DNA from: Asterochloris sp. CNOR1
Lineage: Eukaryota; Chlorophyta; Trebouxiophyceae; Trebouxiales; Trebouxiaceae
DNA length: 64,000 bases
Direction: 5' to 3'
Assembly (NCBI GenBank): GCA_963969365.1
Contig: OZ017760.1
Coordinates: 2,108,001-2,172,000, forward strand
This document shows, in pieces, positions 11,501 through 23,347 of the stretch. The stretch's first letter is position 1, and each line of letters opens with the position of its first letter. The position numbers were made by a program, and so were the translations under genes. The notes under the pieces are model-generated. The model was not told the DNA's origin, did not search any database, and saw nothing but the letters and a program-made list of their open reading frames with translations.

Positions 11501-12932
11501 CCTTTGCGTACAGTGGCAGGCATTATGCGCTTGTACTGTGCAGAGGGAGCACTTAGATCAAAGAGGGTAGCACTTTAAAAGCAGGCCGCTTGAGGGCGCC
11601 TTTGTGGACAAAAGCAGGCTTGGTGTGACTGTGGTGTGCAGATGGCAGCCCTGAGCACAGCAAGACCTCTCCTGTCAGACTGCTTCAAGCGGTGCTGCTG
11701 CACCAAGCACCAAACATGGGAGACCACCCTCCGCTGCGGACCCAGCTGAAAGCAGACATGCCAGCCTCGTGTGTGCCTGTTCATGTTTGGCCCACCTGCC
11801 CAGGAACCTCATACTCGTCCAGCCAGCGGGTGCCTGTTCTGCGCCTCTCCATGGTGCGCCCCTCAATGTAGGTCACCTATAGGGACAAAATCTAAGTAGA
11901 GTGCAGCTCTAACAAGGCAGACAGACATGGTCAGGCTGTAAACTCTATAGCGTTCTGTAGCGCACCCCCTCAGTGGTCGTCACGCTGCAGCTTCAGAAGG
12001 GCAGAGAACATCTTGCAGACCAGCGGGTGCCTGTGCTGCTGTGCTCAGTGGTGCATTGCTCGTTGCAGGCCAACTGCAGCACAGGTGATATGCAAGCATG
12101 ACTTTCCCTGGCACCACACAGGCAGCCTAAGCCTGCCAGGCCTCGTTGCTGTGGAAGGGACCAGAGCACAGCAAGGGATCAGGGCAGCAATGCAGCTAGA
12201 CTTGTCAATCCTTCTCTCAGGTGGGCTTCAGCATTCCTCATGTGGCATGCCCCTGAGAGATAGACACCCAGTGTGGGCAGCACAGCGCCTGCCTGCTTGC
12301 GAGAAAGATTGCCATAAACACGATAAGCTCTGCCACGCAGCGGCGATGGATGTGCTGCCTAGCACCGAAGAGCTGTGCAGCTCTGCCGCAGCAATGGCAC
12401 ACAACCACTAGCCTAGCTGTGGACATCCCGCCCACAGGGGCAGGACATGACGCCAGACATCTGTCAACAACCCCCTGCCGCTTACAGGGTCCTCCACTGC
12501 AATCACTAGTGTCCTCAGGGAGCCGTCGGCGCTGGCGGCCATGCTCTTGATGACAGTCGCCTTCGTGAAGTGCAGGCGGTCCTGCACAGGGGAACGCTCA
12601 TCATCTCATTTGTCTGCTCGATAACTGACCGCTGACATGCAGAGGTGGGCTGCTGATCACTGGGGGAGGCAAGCACAATGCATCACCTCTGCATGCCTTG
12701 CAGGCGGGTCAGGCTGTGTTGCCTGCCCCGAGCCTGCCTTTGCTGATGCCCAAATTGAGGCCCTTCTGCTGATACTGGCCCTTTGGAGCTTTGCTGGGGG
12801 CTGCATGATGCACACCCCACCAGACTGGGCATCTCTGGTCCGCAGTCTCTTCGCAGATCTGCTGCCCGGTGGTATACCATCATGCCGACAGCATCTGGTA
12901 GGACATTGCACGCCATTGATCGCCAGCACCAT
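8565..12932 (-). CDS. Plastid-type FAD/NAD(P)-binding oxidoreductase (pKIWI502/FNR-like)
   Basis: Exons in coding order: 12932-12687, 12581-12486, 11876-11796, 11327-11230, 11102-10971, 10466-10379, 9775-9632, 8840-8565. Their lengths sum to 1161, an open frame of 386 residues. The first exon reads as a transit peptide rich in Ser, Arg and Ala (start MVLAINGVQC). Then come an FAD-binding barrel (RWLDEYEVPGQMVAVKY, LFAISSSPYDAR), the hinge APLAISQVLGRGF, and an NAD(P)-binding lobe (GIAPLRAL, VSLVYVAES). The ending HVQRERILLCDFF matches the family, whose ferredoxin-NADP reductase fold transfers electrons between NAD(P)H and flavin; the partner is unknown. An in-frame ATG at 12956 would add eight residues. 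Its start lies only 74 bases from the divergent CBM20 gene. Confidence 0.78.
10802..11005 (-). repeat. Exon ghost pair in the oxidoreductase gene
   Basis: A 27-base stretch inside the 10971-11102 exon (10979-11005) recurs without change at 10802-10828 in the neighbouring intron, with weaker similarity to either side. A further decayed copy of the exon's 5' edge lies at about 11140-11190. Confidence 0.8.
11405..11640. repeat. Degenerate tandem repeat, about 75-bp unit, in intron
   Basis: Three to four loosely similar units carrying the pattern gagtgctgcaa..gccccttgcgnacagt..ggca, at about 11405, 11480, 11560 and 11610. No coding potential. Confidence 0.5.
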
Positions 12933-13006
12933 GGTATGGAACTCTTCAGAGATCAATTATTCAGCACTCCAGTGCCTGGCAATAAGCAGGAGGGAGTCTT
13001 TCAAAT

Positions 13007-16000
13007 ATGCAGCATTCTGGATGCTTTTCAAGGCAGTCTCTTGAGTCCCGAGTCACCGTGCTGCCATGCTGTTGGCTTCTTTCACCAGCATCGGTGCCAG
13101 GGCAGAGAGCTCCCAAAAGAGGTGAAAGTCCCCCATGCGGAACAACAGCTGTTCTTGCATTTCGTGAACACCAATATGATGTGGACTGTGCTGCCTGTGC
13201 AGGTGTCAGAAGCCAGGGGAGAGAGGTTTCATGGGCATGCATGCGGGCGGTCTTTCACAGACCCCGCAGGTGCTGGCATTTATGGGCTGCAGCAGAACAG
13301 GTTGGTCGTGCTTCAGTGCTGGCAACAGGTTTGTGTCAGGCTGAAACCTTCATTAGCATTTGGCCATATGCAGGGCCAGCCTGCAGACGCCACAAGACAA
13401 GGCCAGCAGAGTGTGGTGTTCAGAACCACACACAGGGTGGCATTTGGAGAGAGGATAAAGGTGTGCAGCTGCACCTATTGGTGTCAAGCACTTATTTTGA
13501 GATCAATGCAGCTTGGTCAACTCAATTCTGAAGCTTGCTGCCTGCAGATTTGTGGAGACCATCCAGTGCTGGGCAACTGGGAAGTGGCAGAGTCTCCAGG
13601 TGCTGCCCTCATGTCAGCAGCCTGCATTGGGAAATGTCGCAGAGGCTGTGCCTGGCACCACCCGGCTTGCCGATGCATGGGCTGTCTGGGCAGTGGAAGG
13701 CACAGTTCAGCGCACAGCTCAGGCAGCCCATGCAGGGGCGGCCCGCTGAATGCCCTATGATGACAATGAAAACCTCTCTGTGCCTGCAGTCATGGAATGG
13801 ACTGATGGCGATGAGTGGTCCCTCACTGTGCCGCTGCCCCCTGGAGTGACAGACTTCAAATGTGTTGTGGTAAGGGACGATGGCAGCATTGCAGAATGGG
13901 AGCCAGGGGCAAATCGCAACATTGAGGTGAGCTGGCTTGAATGCAGCTGTGCTGCCATCTCGTGCCCCTGTTAGTTAAAGTGCGCATCGATTGCCGAGGG
14001 GCCTGCCATTTGATGTACGGGTGTGGATTGCCTGGGGAACGTATTTCGTCATGCCCGATGGCGGCAACGCAGACTGGGGGCCAGGAACAAATTGCAACGT
14101 TGAGGTGAGCTGGCCTGGGTGCGGCCGTGCTACCACCTTGAGCGCCTGTGGGTGTGACTGCTTATCGACTGCTGAGGGGCCACATTTTGGTGTGAGGGAG
14201 TTGATAAGCCCAAGGACCCTGTGCACATCTGCTCTTCAGCAACCTCTGCTTTCAGGAGCAGTGCTTTGCAATTTTCGAGGGCAAGGGTGAATCGATGCAG
14301 TAAGGTGAGCAGAGCACCAAAGTGGAGCTGCTACCTGCTGTGCCATGATGCAAATTCAACCATTGAGTGCACCTGCCGTTTTGCCCTCTAAATTTGATGC
14401 AAGTACGAGGCTGCTATATGATACTGGTCAATGTCTCCTGACAACTGCAAGGAGCAGGGTTACAGAGAGTCATGCACCCCTGAATTTAGGATTTGAGGAC
14501 CCCAGCAGGCCATGGTGCTCTCCACAACCCCTCAAGTATGCCCTGCCATGCAGGTCCCCGCGGGCAGCAGCCCCAAAGCTTTGGAGGTCATCTGCCCCTG
14601 GAGCAACACCCTGGACACCATTCAAACTATGTCTTGGGATGAGGATATGGACTTGATGGTAAGAGTGCAAACCAATCTACCAATGCAGGCACAGGTTAGC
14701 AAGTCATGCATGCATAACAAAGCCAAGACACTAAGCAATGTTGCCTGCATCTGAGAAGTGCACAGGTAAGCTGGCCATCCTGTCCATCATCCAGCTCAGC
14801 CTGGGGCAATCAGCCCCAGACAGATCCTTGCAGCTGAATGTCAGTTGCTGCATTGCAGGACTCGATGGGGGAGGTGGTTGGGAATGGCCAAGCAGGAAGC
14901 TCATCTGACCAGGTGGGCGTCTGCTTATCTCAATGTCACATCCGCAGTGTCTGGTGGTGCATTGATTGATGTGGGGGTGCCCACATACAGGGGGTGCACA
15001 TCACATGCTACACCGCAATTTCAATGAAACGGCAACCTAGAGCACACCTTTTTGGCTTGGAGGGTAGGATTGCATAGACCTGCAGTGTAGTGAGACAGGC
15101 CTCTAATGCGGCAGCTAAGGATTAGCACCCACCAGTGCATGGTGGGGCTGGCCCTCTGTCGGATCATGGTGCCCACAACGTTCAGCGACACTTTTGCCAA
15201 AGCCCTTGCCAAGCAATAGACAATGTTGCACACGTGAGCGCAGGCACCCCAGCAGGTCACCCTTCAGCAGGCAGCGGGCTCTAAGCTGCTGAGCAGTGAA
15301 AGGACTGCATACGTGATCTGCAGGTACTCCAGCAAGCCACCTCTCAGCAGGCAGCAGGCTCGGCTGAGCCAGCAGGTGGCAGCGGGGCAAGCACTGCGCC
15401 CACGAAGCCAGTCATCGACGATGAGCAGGCAAGCAGCGTGCTGCATGGCCTGTTTGGGGTGCACAGGGACTTGGCTGTGCTGAGCAAGGGAAGTCTGCTG
15501 TGTTGAGGGAGGCTTCTGTGCTGCCGTACTTTCTGCTGTGGTGGGGCGCTTTGGGTGCAGGAGGAGCCCCTCTGCTATGCATGAGGCCAGGGCACAACAG
15601 CCTGCCTAGACTCCAGCTGCACAGCTGCAGGGGTCTACTCTGCTGTCATAATGCTGACAGTGGGCCACAAGAGTGTGCTCCGGCAGTGGGCGCTCATCTA
15701 ACGTGGGCCTCATGCTGCCGGCAGGCCATGCCTGCCTGCCTGTATGACAGCAGGACTCCGTAGTCAACTGGTTGGCTGTGCTGAGCATGTTGCGCATCTG
15801 TGATGCAGGTGGCTGACTCCACTGGTCGGCTGTGCTGAGCATGATGCGTATCTGTGATGCAGGTGGCTGACTTCCTGCAGGGAAGCCTTGCTTGTGCCTC
15901 AGAAGATGCCGTGGCGCCTTCTGACAGCAGCAATGGCGGGGGCCGCCCTGTTGAAACTCAGTCGACATCTGGACGCAGGGCAGTCCCTGCTTCAAGCAGG

Positions 16001-19000
16001 CCAACCCCAGATGCAGAACATTCAACATCAGCAGCTGGGGCATCAGAACACTCCAAACACTCTGGCAATGCAGGCAGTGTACATCAGGCCAAGGTAAGGC
16101 CATCTGAGCTGCAGCTGCTGGCTTGTGTTGTCAGGGAGAGTCAGCACTGCTGCCATGCACCTTGCCTGACCCCACACACATGGGCCCCCCCCCCGCCCCC
16201 TCTTCACCTCTTTCATGGCTCCAGCAGCCCATGGAGATAGGCTCTGCCTTGGCCGTCGTGCTGTGGCAGTTCCGTGGTACAGAGGTCCAGCAGATATCCC
16301 ACCGCTCTTGCAATTTTTTTTTGCTGGAGAGCAATCCACAACGACAGGCGCAGCACTGAAGTACACATACAGCAGTCCTCACGTCGATCATGGGCTTGCA
16401 GCCAGATTTACAGCTTGATGACCCCCACGCCCCACCCAGCCTTCCGCCCACACACATTCACTGCAGGGGTTCAACAGGTGCAGGCGTGGCCAGCCAACAA
16501 GAAGAAGTTTCCCACCTTCACGCTCTATTGCTCCAGGGGGCTGCAGTGCAACTGCTGGCCTGGAGTCCAGAGGGGACGCCTACACGCTGTTGTTCAGTTT
16601 GTGGCTGCAGACCCAAGTGCACCTTTGCAGCAGGTGGCGCTGCTTACATTGAGACACCCCACTTCCCTTCCGGCAGCATGGGTGCAGCAGAGGTCCAGCA
16701 AGCAGGCAGCAACGCTGTCTTGGTTGCTGCTGCTGCAGGGGGGTGCTGCTGAGGTGCAGAAGGTGCAGGAGGCAGTGGCCCTGGACCCCACCCGGCTGTC
16801 TGCCGCGCTGCTGGGCCTGTTGGCTGTGCCAGTGGTGGCCTGGTCTGAGTACACTCTGAAGACCACAGGTCAGCGCCTCAACTACTTTGTTGTTTTGGTG
16901 CCTGCCCCTTACTTCGACCCTTTAATATTTTTGGCTAGGTACAGCTGGAGGTCCTACAGCTTAGGACATGTCCATATTACTTTGCATGCTGCAGATTCTG
17001 GTGATGGGTGCCTCACATCTCCACTCAGCAGCATCACAGCCCCCGCAGTCTGGCGCCGCACATGGCAATATGATTGCTCCATCTGATTGGTGCTGCCCAG
17101 CCAGACCCACAGCTTATCCTGCAAACCCAGCCAGCTTGCTTCATGTGCCGTGCAGGGTGTGGGCTGCCGCCAGGCCCAAGTGGGTTGTTAGGGGCCGCTG
17201 AGGGCATCTCCTACCTTGTCGTGGCTGGACTGGTGTTCTGGTCTCTGGGGTCTCGGGTGACCAGGAGACGAGGCCTGGCCCCAGGTGGGTGCTGCACATG
17301 AACCACCGTTGGGATCCCCCATTGTAACGGTGAACTGCAGCATTGGTGTGGGCTCCTGGGCAGGGAGTGGCCTCAGGTGGATACTGCTTCTCACACTGTT
17401 GCTTACATTGCCAAAGAAAAGTAAAAGAAATTGTGCTAGTGTGTCAGATACAAGGATGGACCTGGCAAGCTTGACAAGGCAAGCAACATGTTGTGATGGT
17501 GGGTGGCTGTACTGATACTGAGGTCTCGCACGGCTCACACTCAGGTGGGTGCTGCATACCCTGACTGCTGTGCACGTGCCCCTGTCAGATGCCTCATGCT
17601 TTAATGAACTCATCTGCACCGTAGAACAGTTACTGGGCCCCCAGCTGTGGGCTGCTTTACAGCCATGAGGTAGTCAGTGATGTTGAGCCCCCATGGCTGC
17701 TGGTGCTCTGCAGGCGAGGGCTCCTCCCCTGTACTGGGGCTGGCAGAGCTGCTGAGCTGGGGGGTGGCAGTGGCTGGAGTGGTGGTCCTGGGTCTGCAGG
17801 TTAGCGCTACCTGATCATCTGAACAATTTTTGGCCGTCCCATACTCGAAAGCTGCTGCACCATGCCAGAAAGGAGGGCTTTGGCAGAGGTGGCCTACCAG
17901 ACCCAAAACCGTTTTTGCACTGCCATGGGACGCTCTCTGCACGGGTGTTCATGCCTCAAGGCTGCTGGACAATCAGCACATCAAGCCCTTTCCAGGACGC
18001 GTGCAACAAGGCTGCCATGCCAGAGGCGAGGCGAGGCACCTGTCTCATCTGAAGGGATAAGTAGCGGCAGCTCAAGGCATGCCTGCAACCCACAACTACC
18101 TCAGAGCAAGACAGTGGATCTGTCTGAGCCTCCATCAAAACATCCCCTGGCTAATGCTATCCAAGCTGCAATTGGTGCAAGGTTCCTGCAGCCCCTGCTG
18201 ACCTCAGGTCATTTTCAAGGCAGGCCAGCAGCATCACAGTGCATTCTGCCACCAGCTTTGACAATTCCCTACCCCTGCAGTACAAGGAGTACGGCTACAT
18301 CCCTGCAGCCCTGCCAGATTCAAGGTGCTTTGGCGAAGGCAGCTCAGTGACGACCCGCAAAGTCTCCGCAGAGAGATCTTTGAGCCTCCTGCAGCAAAGG
18401 GGACGCTCTGCCCCTGCCCTGGCGGTCAGGCCCAGGCTGGGCGGGAGCAACATCTTGGGCAACCTAGCCGAGACACAGCCGCCAGGTGCCACCAAAGCAG
18501 GTGGGTGCTTTGTGTTGAACCACAGCTTGGGGTCCAGGCACCAGGTCTCCTGTGCATTACCATTCAGCCATAGCCCCAGCAGTCAGGTTCAGGCTGGTCA
18601 TCGTGGCCTTGAGAAGATGCCCTGCTCATTGTTTGCTAACTGACACAAAGCTGCTCTCTGGCAATCTGCCAGACCCAAACATTGCCACACCATTTTGGGC
18701 TGGAGTTCATGATCGCCTGCGTGCGCTGATTGCCCAGCATCTGGAGCAGCGCACAGCATTGCTGCATCCCAGGCTGAGGCAGACGGACAGCAAATGGCCT
18801 CACCTGTCTTTCGTCTGTCTCGAACAACACGAGTACCTACCACTGTGTCAGCCCCCTTGACGGCCTACAGGGTGGGCACTTCTGGCTGCACAGCCTGGAG
18901 ACCACACTGCTTCGGCAGAGGAGCCAGCGGTGCTGCCTGCCAGGTGTCCATCAGGGCTGTGCCCTTTCTCCCAGCTGTGACGGCTCACTCGAATGCCAGC

Positions 19001-22000
19001 TGCAGGGTTGCTGGGCTTGCACATGCACAGCTTAACTTGGCATTGCTGGCCCACAGCTTGATACCATATCTGGAGCCTCCTTCAAAACAGCCTGCAGGGT
19101 GCTGATTCTTGGGTACACAGTCCCAGAGACCCGGACTGGCGTGTCAAAAGAGCTAGCAGGGCTGCCTGCCTGCCAGGTGCCATCAGGGCAGTGCACTTCC
19201 TGCTCAGCTGTGACAGCTCAAGTAAATGCCTGGTGCAGGGTTGTTGGGCACGTGAGTGCAACACCTGGCTTGCCAAATTCAGGCCCTCAGCCTTATAGCT
19301 GGTCCACCCCATTGAACAGCCTGCCAGGTGCTGACACATCCCCTGGCCCGTGTGCTTTCTCTGAGTGGTGCCTTCTCAGTGATGACGTGCCTGCTGTAGG
19401 ACCAGGGCTGTGTGCTCCCCCTCAGTGGGTCACACCTCACTAACACACCTCCCTGGAGGATTGCTGAGCGTGCGCGCGCAAAGGCCAGAGCCTGCAGCAT
19501 GACCCAGCTTTGCTGACCTGCAGCCAGCATTACTTTCCCCATGTGCCAGCGTGAGCCTCTCGGTGAGGTCAGCCCCTTGCACTGCTTGCAGGACCGTCAG
19601 GTGCAGGCAGAGCAAGTGCAGGGACAGCGGCAGGGGCCACCGCTTCTGCCTCCCAGTCAGCAGAGGAGGATGGGGGAGCTCCTGGCTTTGTCAAGGCAGC
19701 GCCTGGTGCGGCTGCAAAGGTGGCGGTGGCAGCCGAGAAGAAGCTCGGCAAGGCAGCCGTCAGCGTGCGGGCAAACTACAACAGCGCCATTGAGGCCATG
19801 AGACAGGTGTGTCACAGGGGGGGACACCTGGATGGCCAAGTTCTGTCTGGCACTGCTCAGCCTGTACCACTTGCAGCAAGGCAGCTTCCATCATCCCAGC
19901 AAAATGAAACATCGCGGTCTCGACCCTGCAACATCAATGCCGCAGGGAGGGGTGCCACCTGACTGATCTGTCTGACCTGAAAGCCAAGGCTGCACTCATC
20001 ACTTTGCCTGCACGACGTAGGCTGCCGTGCTGGAGAGACTGCCTGAGCAGTGCGTGCAGCAGAGGAGCCTCCATTTTGCTAGCGACTCGCTACACTGCAC
20101 TTGAGGCAACAACATCTGTCCACCTCCACGGTGCTGCGGATGCATGAGGGTTGCGTGATGGTTGGACGCTGCTGTGAATTCTCTGGTGCACAAATTCAGG
20201 GTAGCTCTCTGTTGCAACTGTCTAAAGACAGGTGCTGCAGCCTGCAGCAACACCTTCTGACAGATACACATGCAGACTGGCCATGTGCTGCCATAGCATG
20301 CTGTGGCGACAATATCCAGACTTGCTGTGGCATCCCTCTTCTGGCCTGCAGGCCAGATTTTGTGATGCAGGAACGTCCCTGCAGCGTGCCTGTTGGACTC
20401 GTTGTTGAACCTCAAGACTTCAGAATTGCTGCTGTAGGTGGATCTAAGCCCGGTCAAGGAGGAGGCAGGGTTTGTTATAAAGACCCTGGGCGAGGGTTTT
20501 GCAGGGCTGGGCAAGTCAATGACAGACATGAGCAAGCAGCTGGCGCAGGCAAGCAGGCTCACACACATTCACATGTCCCACTCTTGTGCACACTTCTGAA
20601 TGGTCATGCCATTTACACACGTTGCCCCAGACCAGGCCTATGTAGAAAGTCTGGCTTGGTGCCTCAAAGCAAGGTGTTGTGGTCTCACGTGCAGCAGGCT
20701 GTGCACCACAAGCAGCATGTGCAGTGTGCCCCGTGGAGGGCTTTCAGGAGCAAGACATGCTTGTGCGCCGTTACATATGCTGTGATCAAGGGCCAGCGTT
20801 TGATGCAGAGCCTAACCTCCCACAAACAGTAAACTGAGTGCAAGTTCAACATGGACTGTGCACCCTGTTCTGTGAAAGGTGAGGTCCAGGTTGCCTCCTG
20901 ATCGGAGGCAAGGAGCACATGCTTAGCACTGCCCTGTGCAGGCTGCCCAGCCTAGGTGCTCAGTGCCAATGTGACTCTCTGCCATGTGCTCTCCAGGAGA
21001 TGATGCTTTACCCCGGATGTCAATCAGAATGCAGCCAACTGATTGCACTCACAGGCTTGTCCAGGGCATTCCGCTCTAATTGTGGAACTCCGCGTCTGTG
21101 CCCTGCCCTGCAGAAAGTGGTGCCCAGCTCGCCCCCTGACGTCACTCAGGAGCTGGCCAACCGGGCTGACGAGGTGTACAGCGGCGCCGTGGACGGCATA
21201 GATTCCTCTGAGCTGGGCACTGTGGTGGAGGAGCTGGAGGCAGGAGCAGAGGCTCTGAGGGTACGGCACAAGGGGCTTTCGCGGTCTTGAAGATCGCGCA
21301 AGATCATGATGTGCGATGTCTAAGCAACCTCTGCAAGTGAGCTGAGGTGGAAGAGCTGAGGCAGAAGAGCTGAGGCCATCAAGCACCACACTGCAACATA
21401 TACCAATTAATCATGAATGGACCCCAGCTAATGTGCCTGAAATGGCCTTCACCTAGCCAGTGGCTAACTCTGCAGAATGCTTGCAGCTGCAATCTGCACT
21501 CTGCACTTACTGCGTCTACAGAACTGCCTTGCCCTGCAGGAAGCGCTGCGCAAGGCCTGGCATCGAGCGCAGCAGCTCGTGGCTCATGTCAGCCTGAGCC
21601 CGGCCGACGTGTCGATGGCGAGCGCCATGCTGGCGCTGCCCCAGGTCAGCCTGGTGGGCACCATGATGATCCCAACAGTGGCAGCCAACAACGCCGCCGC
21701 GGCTGCAAACAACGTCAACGCCAACCTTAACAGTGTCATTCTGCAGCTCAGCAACACGGTGGGCACAGTCATCGAGCTTGTCATACAGCTGTGTCTGAGT
21801 GGCAGTGGTGAAGGCCTTTGTTGGCCATGATCAGCAACATATGAGGCAGCATCGCGCTTCAATCACATTGATGTTTGAAGGGCGGAAGGGAGGGTCTTCT
21901 TCGGCCACTATCAGCAATGTCCAATGGGACAAACACCTGGCTGCATCATGCTTCATGCAGTTCTGACCTCTGAGGAGCCATTGAAAGGCTCCTCTCTTGC

Positions 22001-23347
22001 CATGAGCAACACACTGTCCAGTGTGTGGAGCTCGTCCTGTGCAGAGGGCCTGTGTTGGCACTCAGTGACTTAGCAGCAAGGTGTAGAGGGATTGTGGCTT
22101 TGCGCTGCCAGTGGTGTGTACTACTTTTGCCTGCAAGGGGGTTCATACGCGCCCTCAGGATTCTGGTTTTGCGTGTCTACCTCAGAGCTTCAGGAGAGGT
22201 TCTGACAGAGTGGTGAGGTGCAGCTGTAGAGGCTGAGGGCCCTTGCTGTGGCACCCCATGTTGACGTCAAGTATCCAAAGGGGGACACGCTCAGAATGTG
22301 GTGGCCTGACTTTAGAAGTTGCCTGTTGCAGGTGATTGGCATCAGGAGCACTCTGAGTGGACGCCGGCACTGAGCCAGTGCTCCCTTGGGCACATTCTCA
22401 GACCACATCCAGCCGCCATGTTATGATATGTTGTGCAGGTGAACGGCATCAAGAGCACAGTGACTGAGGTCTCAAGAGTCAGCGCCCGCCGCAGTGGCAG
22501 CACAGACTGGGCCCGCCTGGAGAAGGCTGTGGGCACTCTGCAGTCTCAGCTGTCGGCTGCCAAGCAGCAGGCATCCAGCGTGGAGCTGACAGGATTGGCA
22601 TCACAGCTGCAGGGGGCTGCTGACGCTCTTAAGGTGGGGCTAGGACCTATGGACATGTCTCCTCAGCAGACATGAATCGTCGTGCTGAGTTGGGAGAACC
22701 CAACACACATGGGCACCCTGTGCTGTGACCATGCCGCCATTTTGTAATAGGTCATCAGCTGCCTGCCGCTGCTGCAGGGGGTGGCTGATGCTCAGGCAGT
22801 TGCCTGCCACCTGCCTAACAATGTCTGCATGTCTGCTAACTGGAGAGGGGTAGCCGCTGGATGCTGGCGAGTGTTCTCAGGCGTGAGCTTCTGAAAGGCA
22901 CCAGCAGCGCGCCTGCCTGCGCTGCAGCTGTGGTGGTGCCTGCAGACAGCTGCATCTGGCGGATGTGGCCCTGATCAAGTAGCAAGTGCTTATCACGATT
23001 AGTATGGTTGTAAGGTTCAGGAGAGGGTAAGCGACAGCTCTCACATGGCTGGCCTGCAGGACAGTGGAGAGAGCAATGCAGGGGGCCGCCACGCAGCCCA
23101 GCTAGCCCTCGCTCTGTCTGACGCCGCACAGGACCTACAAAGCGCTGCCGGGGCGACCGCGCAGGTGCCCCAGCTGGTGGACAGCGCTCAGCGCGCAGCA
23201 CAGGCGCTGAGAGGGGAGGCTGCGCTCCCCGGGGAGCAGGGGTTGGACTATGATACCCTCATGAAGGACTTTGACCGCGTCGCGGAGGAGCTGCAGACTG
23301 CCCTGGCGCGCCTCAGCAGTGCGGCCAGCAAGGTGCCCACCAGCTGA
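13007..23347 (+). CDS. CBM20 starch-binding protein with three transmembrane helices
   Basis: Exons: 13007-13202, 13387-13460, 13548-13599, 13790-13926, 14554-14658, 14859-14912, 15863-16093, 16739-16868, 17156-17284, 17714-17799, 18281-18500, 19592-19806, 20438-20548, 21114-21260, 21540-21758, 22439-22633, 23060-23347; total 862 residues, all phases matching. The N-terminus looks like a transit peptide. Residues about 75-165 are a CBM20 starch-binding domain (VVFRTTHRVAFGERIK, ICGDHPVLGNWEVAESP, VMEWTDGDEWSLTVPLP, WEPGANRNIE). A Ser/Gly-rich linker follows, then three hydrophobic helices near residues 300-320, 340-362 and 378-398 (LSAALLGLLAVPVVAW, ISYLVVAGLVFWSLG, GVAVAGVVVLGL). The last 380 residues are Ala/Leu-rich amphipathic helix. 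The layout suggests a plastid membrane protein that holds starch; that role, perhaps at the pyrenoid, is inference. First-exon choice is the weakest part. Intron 20549-21113 uses a GC donor. Confidence 0.72.
14033..14112 (+). repeat. Exon ghost of CBM20 exon 13790-13926 with its donor
   Basis: Matches 13862-13935 at roughly three bases in four, including the last exon bases and donor (gttgaggtgagctggc against attgaggtgagctggc). It encodes a recognisable GNADWGPGTNCNVE against GSIAEWEPGANRNIE. The donor is preserved, but I see no matching acceptor. Confidence 0.85.
15784..15862 (+). repeat. Duplicated splice acceptor, about 54-bp unit
   Basis: The unit ggctgtgctgagcatg.tgcg.atctgtgatgcag followed by gtggctgac occurs twice, giving two nearly equal acceptors at 15808 and 15862. 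Use of the first would insert 54 bases (18 codons) in frame; I chose the second because it joins the long exon. Confidence 0.75.
16278..16720 (+). repeat. Exon ghosts of the 16739-16868 exon start
   Basis: Decayed copies of the acceptor and first codons (gcaggggggtgctgctgaggtgcag) lie at about 16278, 16463 and 16675-16720, the last being clearest (gcatgggtgcagcagaggtccag). All precede the real exon and share its orientation. Confidence 0.6.
18925..19340 (+). repeat. Two diverged copies of a ~245-bp intron segment
   Basis: Copy one starts at about 18930 and copy two at about 19170. Shared blocks include gctgcctgccaggtg.ccatcagggc.gtgc, agctgtgac.gctca and cagggttg.tgggc, and both end with a near-match to cagcctgcmagggtgctga. 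They fill most of the 1.1-kb intron before the 19592 exon. Confidence 0.6.
22326..22400 (+). repeat. Exon ghost of the 22439-22633 exon start
   Basis: Copies the acceptor and exon start just upstream of the real one (gttgcaggtgattggcatca against tgtgcaggtgaacggcatca). A second ghost of this exon, from its 3' part, lies at about 22757-22800 (cagggggtggctgatgctca against cagggggctgctgacgctct). Confidence 0.8.

Noticed and set aside
12783-13760. A 325-codon open frame on the plus strand
   Set aside because: It happens to run through introns and two CBM20 exons. Splice sites and CBM20 domain spacing show that only 13387-13460 and 13548-13599 of it are coding.
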